From the NCBI RefSeq assembly GCF_019112545.1, contig NW_025064888.1, forward strand, positions 393,383-457,382: DNA of 64,000 bases, in the 5' to 3' direction. How positions within the stretch are numbered: the first letter of the stretch is position 1; every line of letters starts with the position of its first letter. The notes below the pieces were generated by a model. It searched no databases. It had not been told where the DNA came from and saw only the letters and a list, made by a program, of their open reading frames with translations. This document shows, piece by piece, positions 28,243 to 40,600 of this stretch. The DNA comes from Guyanagaster necrorhizus. Taxonomy: Eukaryota; Basidiomycota; Agaricomycetes; Agaricales; Physalacriaceae. The position numbers were made by a program, and so were the translations under genes.

Positions 28243-30449
28243 ATGGCTCGTCTTCTTGGGCTCACTTTTGTCACTTCCTACCTTTCGCTCACCAGTGCTC
28301 TACTTTCTGATGGACGTCCACACGGCAACACCATGCCCATGCCAGTGATCCCTGTCATCGACATGAAGGATACAACCAGCTATGCAAAGACTTCTTTGGC
28401 AGATGAACTAGCGCCATACAACACGGTTTATTATTTCGACCAACTTATCGACCATAATGACCCATCGCTTGGAACATTCCAGCAAAGGTATTGGCATACT
28501 TATGAGTTTTATGAGTCAGGTAAGTAGTATCATAACATGCGCCGCGCGCTCTCGTTTCAGCTCTAGCCCGACTTCTCAAGGCGGGCCAATTATTCTTATG
28601 ACGCCGGGGGAAGCCAACGCAGCTCGTCCGTATCAATTTCATTTCTGACTAGAAATTCTGCCAATTTTTTCTTCCGGCAGCTTACTATGGGTACCTCACG
28701 AACCGTACGATCAATGGCCTTATCGCCCAACAGGAACATGGATCAGTTATCGTTGTAGAACACCGATTTTACGGCCTTAGCAACCCCTACCCTGACCTTA
28801 CTGTCGCGAGCTTGAAATATCACACTATTCAACAAGCTATTGATGATCTGGAATATTTCGCTGAGAATGTCGTGCTTCCGATGCCCAATGGTGACCAAGT
28901 TGGCCCCGATAAAGCCCCGTGGATCCTTACTGGTGGCGGCTATGCAGGTACGTCTATGGATTTTTCGTGAGCTTCCCTTTCAATGATGAACAATAGGTGC
29001 TTTGACTAGTTGGACCATGGTGAAGTATGGGTAGTTGCTTGCCCATAATAGTACACGTCTGACGATATTGAATCATAGTAAGCCAAACGTATTTTGGGCG
29101 GGATATGCATCGTCAGCTGTCGTCGAAACAATATTGTGAGCCGATATTCATTTCCATTGGTGTAGGCTTACACGGTGAATTAGCAATTTCTGGAGATATT
29201 TCGAACCCATTCGGCAGAACATGCCAGAAAACTGTTCTGCTGATGTTGCCGCTGTGATTGCCTACGTGGATGAGGTATTCTCTGGCGAGGATACAACAGC
29301 TATCAATGCGATTAAAGACGAATTTGGTCTGAGTGAGATGACACACCTCGATGATGTGGCTGGGGCGTGTGAGCACGTAGAGCATCTTAATGAATTCTTT
29401 CTTACTGATTTGCGTTTCTTAGTAAGGAACAATCTGTGGGACTGGCAGTCTCTTCAGCCTACATCTGGTGCTGGCGCTCAGTTCTTCGAATTTTGTGATG
29501 CCCTAGAAGTAAAGGACGGTGAAAATGCACCCGAAGCAGGGTGGGGCCTGGACCATGCGCTTCCAGCCTGGGGTACCTATTTCAAAGATGATTATTATTC
29601 CTTGCGTGAGTGTTCCTCCTTTGCCCATACAGAGGCTCCCCTCATTTGAACATGCCAGTTTGCGGTGACGATGGGGCTGAGTGAGTTTGATTTAAACACG
29701 ACAGTTAGGTTTATGAAGGCCCATCACCATAATAGGGATTGTTTGGGTACATATAATGCATCTCAGAATTTATGGACTAACACGAGCATCGACAACGCGT
29801 ACCGCTCATGGAATTGGATTGTGTGCGTGGAATTATTTGTCTTTCCCGATCTTATTGACACGCACTCGTAGCTGCAATGAAGTTGGTTTCTATCAAGTAG
29901 GTTTCTACAGTACTCCTGGCTGATTTTTTATGCATACTTCCATTAGGACGGACCTCCTGTAAATGTTACAGTAACACCTATTGTGACGCGTCTCGTCAAC
30001 GTCGAAACATTCTACGATCAGGTATTTCTTCATCATTCATGTGTGAAGCTCATGTCTCTGATCGAAGTGTCAGCGCCAATGCCAAATGCTTTTTCCCGAG
30101 GCTTTTCCCGACCCGCCTTACCCGGACACAAGTAATATCAATACATTGTACGAAGGGTGGGACGTCAGTCTCGATAGAATTTTCTTTGCGACAGGCACTC
30201 GTATGTTGGTATTATAGCAGCATGGTGGAAAAGGCTAACAGTAAAAATCTAGGCGATCCTTGGAGAGAGGCTACTTTATCTGCTCAAGGACTGAACATTC
30301 CGAGCACCGAGGAAATGCCCATTGGACTTTCGGATGGTTTCCATTGTTCTGATTTGTCCACCACGTCGGGCACAGTAGACGCGACTGTAAGCAAGGTGCA
30401 AGCTTCCGCTTTGGCATCTATGAACACATGGCTGAAAGAATGGGAATGA
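28243..30449 (+). CDS. Secreted S28-family peptidase homologue lacking the catalytic serine
   Basis: Family S28 contains prolyl-carboxypeptidase-like serine peptidases that cleave after proline. The start MARLLGLTFVTSYLSLTSAL is a signal peptide. The alpha/beta-hydrolase core follows: GGPIILMTPGEAN, VIVVEHRFYGLSNPYPDL, then WILTGGGYAGALTSW. In active members the last motif reads GGSYxGA, so the nucleophile Ser is Gly here; the codon at 28938-28940 is GGC, one base from AGC. The other catalytic positions look kept: Asp in TGTRDPWREA and His in SDGFHCSDL. Several introns interrupt the gene, one directly after GGGYAG. Apart from the active site the protein is full length with no stop, which fits a secreted pseudoenzyme better than a dead gene. 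Several NxT/NxS sites are present. Confidence 0.87.
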
Positions 30450-30753
30450 ACGAATATGCCAATGAAATTCCAGAAGCCTTGTACTTATTTGTACGAAACT
30501 CAATGTAATGATAAGCCAGCTGAATTGTGCTGCTGTGAATGCGCTGCTTTCAGAAAGACGGGTATCCGTTCCTATAACACTCCATTAGCTTAAGAAAGCC
30601 ACTTGAGAGTCAATTTTCAATTCTACTGGAAATTTGCTGACAAAAACTCGTTTGATCTCCGGTCCGAAGCATGTGCCCCAACGAGCGCGTCATGCACGTG
30701 TAAATCATATGCGGCCATTTTAATCTTTGGCAACCCCATCTCTTTCTCATATC
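30450..30753. other. Intergenic region, lipin promoter
   Basis: About 300 bp between the peptidase stop and the lipin ATG on the same strand. Nothing else recognised. Confidence 0.55.
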
Positions 30754-33700
30754 ATGAACTACATTCGTGGTGCTGTCAGTGCAATCAGCGCCCCATACCA
30801 ATATTACAAGGAATTACCGCCAATAAATCCCTCGACGCTCACCGGTGCCATTGATGTCATCGTCATCCAGCGCCCAACCGACGATGGCGGAACGGAACTT
30901 GCTTGCTCACCGTTTCATGTACGATTTGGAAAATGGCAGGTACTCAGACCAGGAGAGAAAAAGGTGCGTCTGCTGTTGTATCTCTTAATCAAGCAGCCAA
31001 TGAATCAGTCCCAGGTGAACGTAATGGTTAATGGCCACTCGATTCCATTTAGTATGAAGATTGGAGATGCTGGCGAGGCCTTCTTCGTTTTCGAGACTGA
31101 CGACGACGTGCCAGACGACCTCATCACATCGCCTATCCTTCAGCCCACACGGCCAGTTGGAGAAGCAATGCCTGAAGCTCCCGGCATAGGACTTTTTGCA
31201 GTGAAGGCCGAATCAGACGATGACGAGCTACCAAAAGAAGAGCCGGATTACCTTGATCTGGACGCCCAACCAGACAGCGACGAGAAACAACACAAGAAGA
31301 CGCAGAGCTTGACGTCATCAAGTTCTGTGACCAAGAAGCGGCCGTCGAGGCTGTCACTTTCTCAAGAACATGCTCCATCAAGAACAGACTTCAAAGATAC
31401 GACTGAGAAAGAGCAGAATCAACGTGCTGATGAGGTCCTGAAGAAGAAATTGAGAAATGGACCTGACCATGTACCCGACGTCGCATTTTCGAATGGTCCG
31501 TTAACTTAAATGATGCGTTCTCTAGATAATTGATCTTTTGTTGCAGGCATCGCATATGATATAGAAGGTTATCACTCTTCAAGCAAGCATCACAGTACTC
31601 CGCACGACCGTGACATCAAGTCTTCTGATGCATTCAATGGCATCAGGTTTCCTAGTTCTTCGAGATCCTCCATACCTTCACCGTCGCGGTCTGGAACTCC
31701 CGAAAATGAGCCTACATCCTACTCATTTCCATCCATACGCGCGACTTCTGAGCCTCCTGATTTTCCTGAACCGCCAAGCGACATAACGAAGTCCAGTTCC
31801 TTGCCGCTTCCTTCATCGTCAGCCCAAGAATACTCTTGGGAGTGGGGTGCATTTCCACAACCATCGCCTCTGAAGACGACGTTTGGAAAGAGTGGACGCA
31901 TCGGCAGTGATGACAAACCGACGACATGGGGAAAGAGCCTAGGGAAGTCCAAGTCCCAGTCAATTAGCGGTTTGGAGGCGGTCGAAGAGGGCGAGGTCCG
32001 GAGTAGAAGTGTGCCTCCATTCTATGAAGGGAAAGGAAAAGAGAAAGAACAGAGAGTTTATGAAGATCACGATGACGAAGAGGTCACAGAAGAGAAGTAT
32101 GGTGCCGGTGGTAGACTGACTGTCAGCCAGTCAGATCCAACAAAGTTTAGAGTGGCAATAGAGGGTCGTCGGGTGCCGTTTGAGCTGAGTCTGGTCCATG
32201 TTGAGGAAGACGAGAGGCGCGGTAGACGAAATCGAGACGGTGCTGTTCCCGCTATTCCCGACAATACAGGCTATGCCATTGGTGTGGATGAGGTTGAGTT
32301 TGATAGACTGTTTGAAGAAGGAAAGATTGATCTTAATACTTTCTTGGATGACGAGAGCATCATTGACGATCCGGCATTGGTGATCAAATGGAATGAGGGC
32401 CAGTATGTTATGCAGTTTTCCTCATGATCCCCGGTGTCCTGACGCTTTTGACAGATACATCAGACATGGTGATGGCTCACCTTTGGTGCAAGCTCTCAAG
32501 TTGTGGCGCAATGGGTATCTGCACCAACGCGACATAGGAATAATACCTACCAGACCCTCTTCGCCGCTTTTGGAAGATGATGAGGCCATAAAGTCAGGCA
32601 TGAATGATTCTTCTGGCAGTCCAGAAACGGCACAAGCAGGCAACCGAAAACCTCCAACATCCTCATCTTGGGCACAATGGTGGAGCCGAAGTAGAAGAGG
32701 CACACCTTCCAGCACAATCAGTAACGGGAAACCCGGACGTCCCGAATTAAGAGAAACAGCCTCGGTCCCCTTAGAATCTGTTCGTTGTTTCATGAATCAT
32801 CTATATTCTTTTCGTCATTGACATTGTCTGCAGACGCCGCCGCCTCATCTAAAAGATATACCACCAGCAGAATCTGCGCCGGCCCTTCCCTCAACACCAT
32901 TGCAGAGGCCCGTCCAGGATGTTCCTACTCCGGTACCTGCGATCGCAAAACCTGATCACAAATTTGCTAAGACATTGCGGTTAACATCAGATCAACTCGT
33001 AAGCATACTTTCATCTCGTAGGCCCCTTGTGCTCATGTCGACTACGTCCAGAAATCTCTGAACTTGAAGTTAGGTCCCAATACGATAACCTTTTCGTTGT
33101 CCATGACTGGTGCTATTGCATGTACTGCACGCATATTCCTGTGGGAATCGACTGACTTGGTCGTTGTGTCTGATATCGATGGGACAATCACGAAGTGGGT
33201 TTAGAATTAATTTGTATCTGGACCGCGGCTGATACGGGATAGGTCTGATGGGCTAGGCCACGTCTTTGCGATGATAGGGCGCGATTGGACACACCTTGGG
33301 GTGGCAAAGCTCTACACGGATATTTGCCGGAATGGGTACAAAATCATGTATTTAACTTCGAGAGCGATAGGGCAGGCGGATTCTACCAGGGATTATTTGA
33401 AGGGCATCAAGCAGAATGATTACCAGCTTCCCGAAGGACCTGTCATCATGAGTCCTGACCGGTTAATGGCGTCGTTGCATAGGTGGGTGTACTTCATCAA
33501 GCGTTTTCGATCTGGACTAATTGAGCTGACGGTGTTCCAGAGAGGTTATCATGCGAAAGCCGGAAGTGTTCAAGATGGCTTGCTTGAGGGACATTCAGCG
33601 TCTCTTCGGTGAGGCGTCATCAAGAAGTACCTTCTATGCAGGGTTTGGGAACCGGATTACGGACGCCATGTCTTATCGAAGTGTGAACGTGCCTAGTTCA

Positions 33701-34503
33701 CGAATATTTACTATCGACTCGACTGGTGAGGTTAAATTGGAGCTCTTGGAGCTGGCGGGGTACAAATCCTCGTAAGTATTTTCTTGCTTCGAAGATGATG
33801 GTCCTAATATTTGTTCACCTCTAGCTATATCCACATGACTGATCTTGTTGACCAAATGTTCCCGCCTATTCATCGCAAATGGGCTCCGGAATTCACCGAT
33901 TTCAACTACTGGAAAACACCGGTCCAAGATTATCCGCTTCCAGACCTCTCACCTCCTTCTCCTGCGTTGAGTGCTCGTTCTGATACATCGAACCAGAGCG
34001 CATTAGCTCGACTGCGCAACTTTAGCCTTGTGGGAGGTAGACAAGCCAACGTGCACAGATCAGTGGCCTCCATCTCATCCTCACCGACTCGGAGGGAATC
34101 CTCACCGGAAGGCGACCCAGAGCATCATTTGAGGCAGATGTCATCATTTGAGAAGCTTAGCAGTACGTTTGGGTTCTCAGGTTCGTCGAGACGGAGCGTG
34201 AGTCCGGATTCGATGTCCTCGGTGACATATGCAGAGTCGGAGGACGACTCTGATGCGGAATATGATGACGGGACAGGGAGACAGAAAAAGCGGGCGCGGA
34301 GGCGGAGTATGAGTAGTATACCGGGCGCTTTGGATGACATGCACTTTGAGCTTGATGAACGGGAGGACGACGGTGCTGCGGACGAACAGGATGAAGAATT
34401 CGATGGGGATGGAGGGATAGTGGCTGATGAGGAGGCGGAAGAGGACGCGTTTGATGAAGATCTCTTGGCAGCTGGAGAAATGAAGAATGTCCCTTTCCTA
34501 TAG
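30754..34503 (+). CDS. PAH1: Lipin, Mg2+-dependent phosphatidate phosphatase
   Basis: Dephosphorylates phosphatidate to diacylglycerol, the branch point between storage fat and membrane lipid synthesis; acts on ER and nuclear membranes. The N-LIP domain occupies roughly residues 1-120: MNYIRGAVSAISAPYQYY, FHVRFGKW, and a segment ending in FFVFETDDD. A long Ser-rich and acidic middle with basic patches follows. The catalytic C-LIP domain carries VVVSDIDGTITKSD (DxDxT, near 33170-33250), then GHVFAMIGRDWTHLGVA and YLTSRAIGQAD. The C-terminal tail after WKTPVQDYPLP is Ser-rich and then very acidic. The ATG at 30754 starts the conserved N-LIP; the open frame further upstream has no ATG. The last 197 residues are copied at 2893-3486. 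The 3' end converges on the membrane protein gene, 65 bp away. Confidence 0.93.
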
Positions 34504-36041
34504 ATCCTTATACAGCGTAGAGTACTATTACATATATTTATAATTTGCCGTTTGGCGTACTGTGAGACTTATACAAGGTGCAAAGGCTCATATCGAACCT
34601 TTTCGAATCTCCTTTCATTTTGCGAGTCTTGGACTCTCAAAAATTCATCATCCGTAACCTCAGTCTCACTATCGTTGACGGCTGATGTGTCAAGCAAAGG
34701 ATTTGAACGGAATTCTATGGATTCCAGGCGCACTGAATTTCGCCCATGGTCAGGTACATCAGATTTGCTCTGGGAAGTGAAGACGTCAGTCTCGCTAATG
34801 GGGCCTCGACGATTAACGAAGAGAACGACAATTGTTGGGTACATGCCCTTTGCATCCGGTTAATAAACCAAGATATATATGCAGATGTGATCAACTCTTA
34901 CCGCAAACTGTGCGTTAACAGGAACATAGATGTCGCCCAAGGTGCCAAATGGAAGTCGAATCCAGACAGCGACGAGAAGGAATACCTAGAGTCAAGGTGT
35001 GATTGCTGTTAGCCAACGAGAATAACTCACCTCTAGAGACTCACCGTAGAAAGCATGTAAAGGACTCCAGTCTCAACCAGCAGCGCGATAACTCGTTCTC
35101 CTCGCGTCATGCTCCTTTTCCCGGATTGCACTACTTCGGTAGTAATCCATCGTCTATACCGCCTATCCGACAAATACCATTGAAACGCATTCTAACAAGG
35201 TCTCGTCACTCACCAAGCCTTGACTCCAATGATTGTTGTCGAAGACAGATTAGTCAACAAAGTAAGCACCGAGCACAGTACTTGGGAAACATCTAAAGAG
35301 TGAGCCAAGGCATTACCAGTTACGACGATATGTTGGCTGACTGATATAACAGTTATCGCAATCCGTATTCCAATCATAACTACCGCAGACACTAGTAGGA
35401 AAGGTCAGTGATGTCGGAACGAAAAAAGATAGGTACGTACATGTTGTGCAGCATAAAAGCACGATAGGAACCATTAGTGCCTTGGGGTATTCTTGTTTGC
35501 AGAGCACCCATGCTCGCCAGACAACGACGCCGTCGGTCAAGAAGCACTAAAAACATGGATTAGTACGAGTCCGTGAATTGCTCTAAGGCCACCAACGTTT
35601 ATCAGTGCCAAAGCATTCATCAGAAGGCACTGCTGTCGGCGATAGCTGGCGGCATCATTATCCAAAGGAATCCCGTTCACGAACCCGCTTGTGATGAGAT
35701 CGAGGTCGTGGTATACGGATAGAACCCAATGGGCCGTCGAGAGAGAAAACATGAAGACCAGCATACAGAATAGCACACGTCGGGTTGTTCCTTGGATGCC
35801 TCTTTTCCTGTTTCCCGTCGTATAAATCCCGGGCCTCGATTGATGTTAAAGTACACACAGCATTGCACGGCAACAAAAGGGTATAAGAACCAGGTACATT
35901 CCTGGTCATGATGCGAATGAGTGACAGTTGTCTGAAAATTTCATTTGAAAGCTCACCATATACTAGCGTTTGGCATATTAATCGAATCGTGTAATAGAGA
36001 ACGTCGAGTCCGTCTTCATTGGACACCATTAAGCAAAGCTA
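33910..36041 (-). repeat. Right arm of the 2,132-bp inverted repeat
   Basis: Matches the reverse complement of 1355-3486 without indels and with one mismatch noticed at 36030. The inner edge lies within lipin coding sequence that continues smoothly in this copy, so this arm is the likely source. The outer edge at 36041 is 2 bp from the terminal repeat of the AT-rich element that starts at 36044. Confidence 0.95.
34569..36029 (-). CDS. Seven-helix fungal membrane protein, right copy
   Basis: Same 363-residue protein and the same eight exons as the left copy, reversed: 36029-35957, 35901-35859, 35807-35597, 35546-35441, 35391-35214, 35162-35045, 34985-34902, 34847-34569. All translated exons agree with the left copy. 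Its upstream DNA differs: 12 bp before the ATG the sequence enters the AT-rich element at 36044. The promoter must therefore lie in or beyond that element, or has been lost. The base just before the ATG is A here and G in the left copy. Family and topology are as described for 1367-2827. Confidence 0.8.
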
Positions 36042-36043
36042 TA

Positions 36044-37186
36044 TGGAACACAAGACTGGTATCCTCCAGTTATATACCGGTTATATCAATATCTGGTATT
36101 TACACATATCTGTTCTTATTATATAAGGTACTATGACCCCGGAGACAATGTCTGTGATAGATAATTCAATGTTCATTATTGCTATTTTACAAAACAAGTG
36201 ACTTCTGTTTTATTTTTAAAAATCAGAAATTAACTATCTTAATTGGGATTATCAAAATCCATTGACTCTCTGGAAGCCTTTCCAAGGTGCTGATACAAAT
36301 ATGTATAAACAATTGATGATTGAAGTTGTTCATTTTTTGTTGAACACCTTATTTAAGGTGGTAACCAGGTGGGAGATTATTTTACAGACACTTGAGATGT
36401 TTTCCAAGCTCTGACAGAGAAGTAATAGCTAAAAGAATACTATATACAAAAAGTGAGTATTATGAGCATATTTGCTACTAATACTACATAATTTAATATA
36501 GATATATTGTCATTCTATGCTTCAAATATACAATATTATAGCAAAAAATAGGAATTCTCATAAAAAAAATTTCAGGCCTTCCAAGGCAAACCAACTACCC
36601 TATCAGCTGTGCCAGGCCAACATTTCTGAGCATCCTTGGAGTAGGATTCTTTGTGCTTAATGTCAACAAATTCAATTATTTACATCCTATCCATTTTCTG
36701 TACACTTTGAGGCCATGAATATATTCAGAAAATAGTCTGATTAGATTTTGTGGCTGTCAGTTTTCATCTGGATGCTGACAGACTACAGTATGATCTTATC
36801 CATTTAAGGCTCCATTTTGCAATGAATATTTGATATAGACAAGTATTGTTCTTAATTAAACTCCATGCTCACAATGGGTCATACACCCATCTCACCTAAG
36901 ATCACACTCATCCATGACCACTCTTCCTTTGAAAAGAACATCCTCTCTTGGCATGCAACCAATTCTATTAGATACAAGCTGATATAATCACAGTCATAAC
37001 ACCCAGTATAACAGGCAAGTAGAGGTATACATGTGTCTCTTAGTGCTAGACTTCATCAGCCAATATTGCTATAATCAATGTCCAGATATTAGCTAATTGA
37101 AAACTAACATATAAAGTAATAGATAGGTATCGGGGGTTCTAAGGCACCACATCATTTGAAATAGAGCATACCAGTCTTGTATTCCA
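36044..37186. mobile_element. AT-rich element with 19-bp terminal inverted repeats
   Basis: The first 19 bases (36044-36062) and the reverse complement of the last 19 (37168-37186) agree at 18 positions. The dinucleotide TA flanks both ends (36042-36043, 37187-37188), as in Tc1/mariner-type target duplications. The 1,143-bp interior is clearly richer in A+T than the surrounding genes and has no long open frame. It is best read as a non-autonomous DNA transposon or its decayed copy. The superfamily is inferred only from the TA flanks. Confidence 0.55.
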
Positions 37187-37415
37187 TAGACTTTTCTAAC
37201 CGGAGACAAATGTTACAATATTCGCATTTAGACCATCCAGGACTTCTGATTCCATCTGGTGTTTCAGCACCTGATGTATAGTAACAGACGTTTCCGGTAT
37301 TTTTGCATAGGACTAATTGAGTTGGTTCTGCGATTGACCATCCAGGACTGTGATGGGAGGTAGTGCAGCGACGAGTGAAAGCTGGAGAACCATGTTTTAG
37401 GTTGGGAGCAAGCCT
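37152..37415 (-). CDS. Possible small cysteine-rich ORF overlapping the element end
   Basis: An ATG at 37415 opens 87 codons with six cysteines, the motif SPGWS twice about 35 residues apart, and no signal peptide. The last dozen codons lie inside the terminal repeat of the AT-rich element. I do not recognise it. It could be the last exon of a longer gene, a fragment carried by the element, or chance. Confidence 0.25.
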   Translation of the reverse strand, partial: RLAPNLKHGSPAFTRRCTTSHHSPGWSIAEPTQLVLCKNTGNVCYYTSGAETPDGIRSPGWSKCEYCNICLRLEKSMEYKTGMLYFK

Positions 37416-37690
37416 CATTGTGCCACAGTGATCAAAAATCAGTAACACAACAGCATAGTACTTTGAAACTACATCTACATGGCAGATTCTCTACAGACCG
37501 GTATACAACATGCCTGGGTATAAAAAGTATCATCCAAGCTTTAAAGATTAGTAGTTCGCGCTGCTTCCGCTACCAGGAGGGACTCCGCCCATCCAGTCAA
37601 AGCAAAATTTTAAAAAAAGAATGTGACAATAAACAACAAAAACGATCCCCAAATGAACGAAATAGCCTCATCCTCCCGCTACTCCAACAA

Positions 37691-40600
37691 CTAAATCAAC
37701 AAACCCCACAACGTCCAAAAAGTAGACGCAGAGTCACGTTTTGAAAGGGTGGTGCCGGATGCGGTGTAGAGATTGGCGCGGTAACTACCACCGCACGTCT
37801 CAGTTGAGTCGCCTGTAAAATCGGATAAGAGACCATCCTGTAGAGCGGGTTGAAATCAAAAGTCACCATCGCAGGCCATATTACAGTCACTAGAGGACGT
37901 AGACGAGCCAGCTCCGCCGTCCGTATACAGGGTATCACCGCAAAGGCATTGGTACATGTACTCCGTAGCAGCCATAGTGTAACCAGCAGCGGAGCAGGAA
38001 CTGATACAAGCATCTGTCGTCAGCCCGGTAATTGTGGTAAGAGAACCACGGAGGAGGCGCTCATCACTGTCGGTGTAGCATCCTTGGCTTGTCCACCCTG
38101 AAACGGAGGTGCCAGGTGCGGTATATAGGTTGACGCGGTAGCTACCACCGCACGTCTCAGTTGAGTCGCCTGTAAAATCGGATAAGAGACCATCCTGTAG
38201 AGCGGGTTGAAATCAAAAGTCACCATCGCAGGCCATATTACAGTCGCTAGAGGACGCAGACGAGCCAGCTCCGCCGTCCGTATACAGGGTGTCACCGCAA
38301 AGGCATTGGTACATGTACTCCGTAGCAGCCATTGTGTAACCAGCAGCGGAGCAGGAACTAATACAAGAATCCGTCGTCAACCCGGAAATTGTGGTAAGAG
38401 AACCACGGAGAAGCCGCTCCGCACTATCGGTATAGCATCCTTGACTGGTCCACTAGAACATATGTTATTGATATGGCTGACTGAAAGCGAGATGCGAAAC
38501 ACACGCTGCTTGGACTGGTCCCCTTGACGTACAGACTTAGATGATAGGATCCACCACAAATCTCAGTGCTGTTTCCGTCACAAGGAACCCAACACTCGCT
38601 CGAATCCACAATCGCGCCAGAAGCGCCATTTTCTGTCATAGAATTGCCGCAATAACATTCCTGGCTGAAAGTACATTAGCGCAAGAGCGTTCTCATGCAT
38701 CTTTGAACATACGCATATTCCGTTCCGGCATAGTCGTATTCCGCACAAAGACCCTGGCAAACCTCTGTCGTCATGCCTGATTGGGTGTAGCTAGCGCCTG
38801 TGAGTGCACGTCCTGAAGACCCTTCGGCGATACATCCATAGTAGGAGAAAGTTGAGCTGCTGGAGGATGAACTTCCCTTGCCCCAGAGATTCAGAACATA
38901 GGAACCGCCACAAGGCTGGCTCGAATCACCGTCACACATGACGTTGCAATAGCTTGAGTCGATAAGGGCTCCACTTGCGCCATTGCTGGTGTATGAATTG
39001 CCACAATAACCTGTACGAATATCAGCCAGACCGACACAAGCAAACGCCATTTCCTACGCACACTCGTCGCTAAATCGAGTTAGTTGTCAGTAACAGCGCT
39101 AATTCGGGGAAACACGACGCCTTACCCATATTCCATGCCTGCATAGTCATAATCAGAACATAATGAAGTACAGATTGCTGGGGTCAACCCCGATTGTACG
39201 TAGGACGGTCCTGAAAGTGCACGACCAGTCGTTCCTTCACCAATACAACCAATCGAATACCAAGACGTCGATGTCGAGGTAGCAGCCGCTGTGGTCGATG
39301 TTGCTGTAGTAGACGTAGATGAAGTTGATGTCGATGTCGATGTCGATGCAGTGGTCGCAACTGCGGAAGCAGATGGAAATAATGTCATATATAAAGATAT
39401 CACAAAGATTTGAGGTAAGCTTACTAGCAGCACCAGCATAAGCATTGAAGTTATCTGGAATCACCCGTCAACGATTTCGCTCCCAAGAGTATTTGTTAGG
39501 AGGTTTACATTGAGAAGGACTTGCGATGTAAGTGAAATCGGTGGGCGTCGTGTTAATGACAGTCTGAGAGTTTTTGACCATTGAAACCGTTATTTGACCG
39601 TAATCCAACGGAATTGACAGCTCGGTAACGCCAGCACTGACGCTGAAGGTTTCCGAAGACCCACCGATCTGCAAAGTAACCGATGCAGACGATGTTGCAA
39701 AGACCAAAGCCCACAAACTATCCTGAACGAAGTCCTTAGTAGGGATAACACATTCCGGAAATCTGTGAATGTACCGTTGCCCAATTCCAACCGGTTGGCT
39801 GCCCGAGGGAATCGGCAGATGCAATGGCAGCATATGGATGAGGACGCGCCCAGTAATAAATGACATCTTGCTGCACCGAATCGTTACATTGTGGAAAGGA
39901 CAGAATTGTTTCGTGAAACTCACAGTGATGGCAGGGTAGCTACCAGTTTTGAACGCCGTAATGTAGTACTGAGACAGGTCATAGAAGGCGGTATGGGGAA
40001 AGTCTTCGGCCCAATATGTACCTATTTAAGAACCGGTCGTAAGTGTCTCACCAAAATAATACCACCTTTCAGCTTACCATCCGGCTGCGCTCCCTTGAAG
40101 GGACCAAAGCTTTAAAGTCATCCCGGGGTTAGAAGCAAAAAGTAGGGGCAGTATCTAGATGCACGCACTAGTCTGACTCGCCGTAATCATTCCTGTTATA
40201 TCGGACTGAGAATTATTTTCGATCTACATTGTGTAAAAGGCGCATACCAGGTCACCATTTCAACAAACGTCAACTGATCGCGCATAGAAATCAATTGCTC
40301 CCAACGATTGGCAATGAGCCAGTCATCGCCCCGAAGGTAAAAATTCTTGTCCGTCCACGAATAATGAGTACTGTTCGAAACCTACGTGAGGATAATTCTG
40401 AAAATATGAAATATCACTCACAATATCCACATACTGACGGTGGTGGCATAGCGCGTTCCCAAGAGGCCCATGTCTATTCATGTTAGGTACACGCTGTCAT
40501 GCTCTAGCACGGGAAAAAAAACTCACAGTATTCATCATCGCTAGTCTAAGTAATAATCAACGAGGAGACGCGGAGTGTCATATAAAACTCGCACATTCTT

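Noticed and set aside
39290..39370. Short tandem GTCGAT-like repeats that could look like an array
   Set aside because: They encode the Ser/Thr-rich linker of the glucanase; no spacers, so not CRISPR-like.
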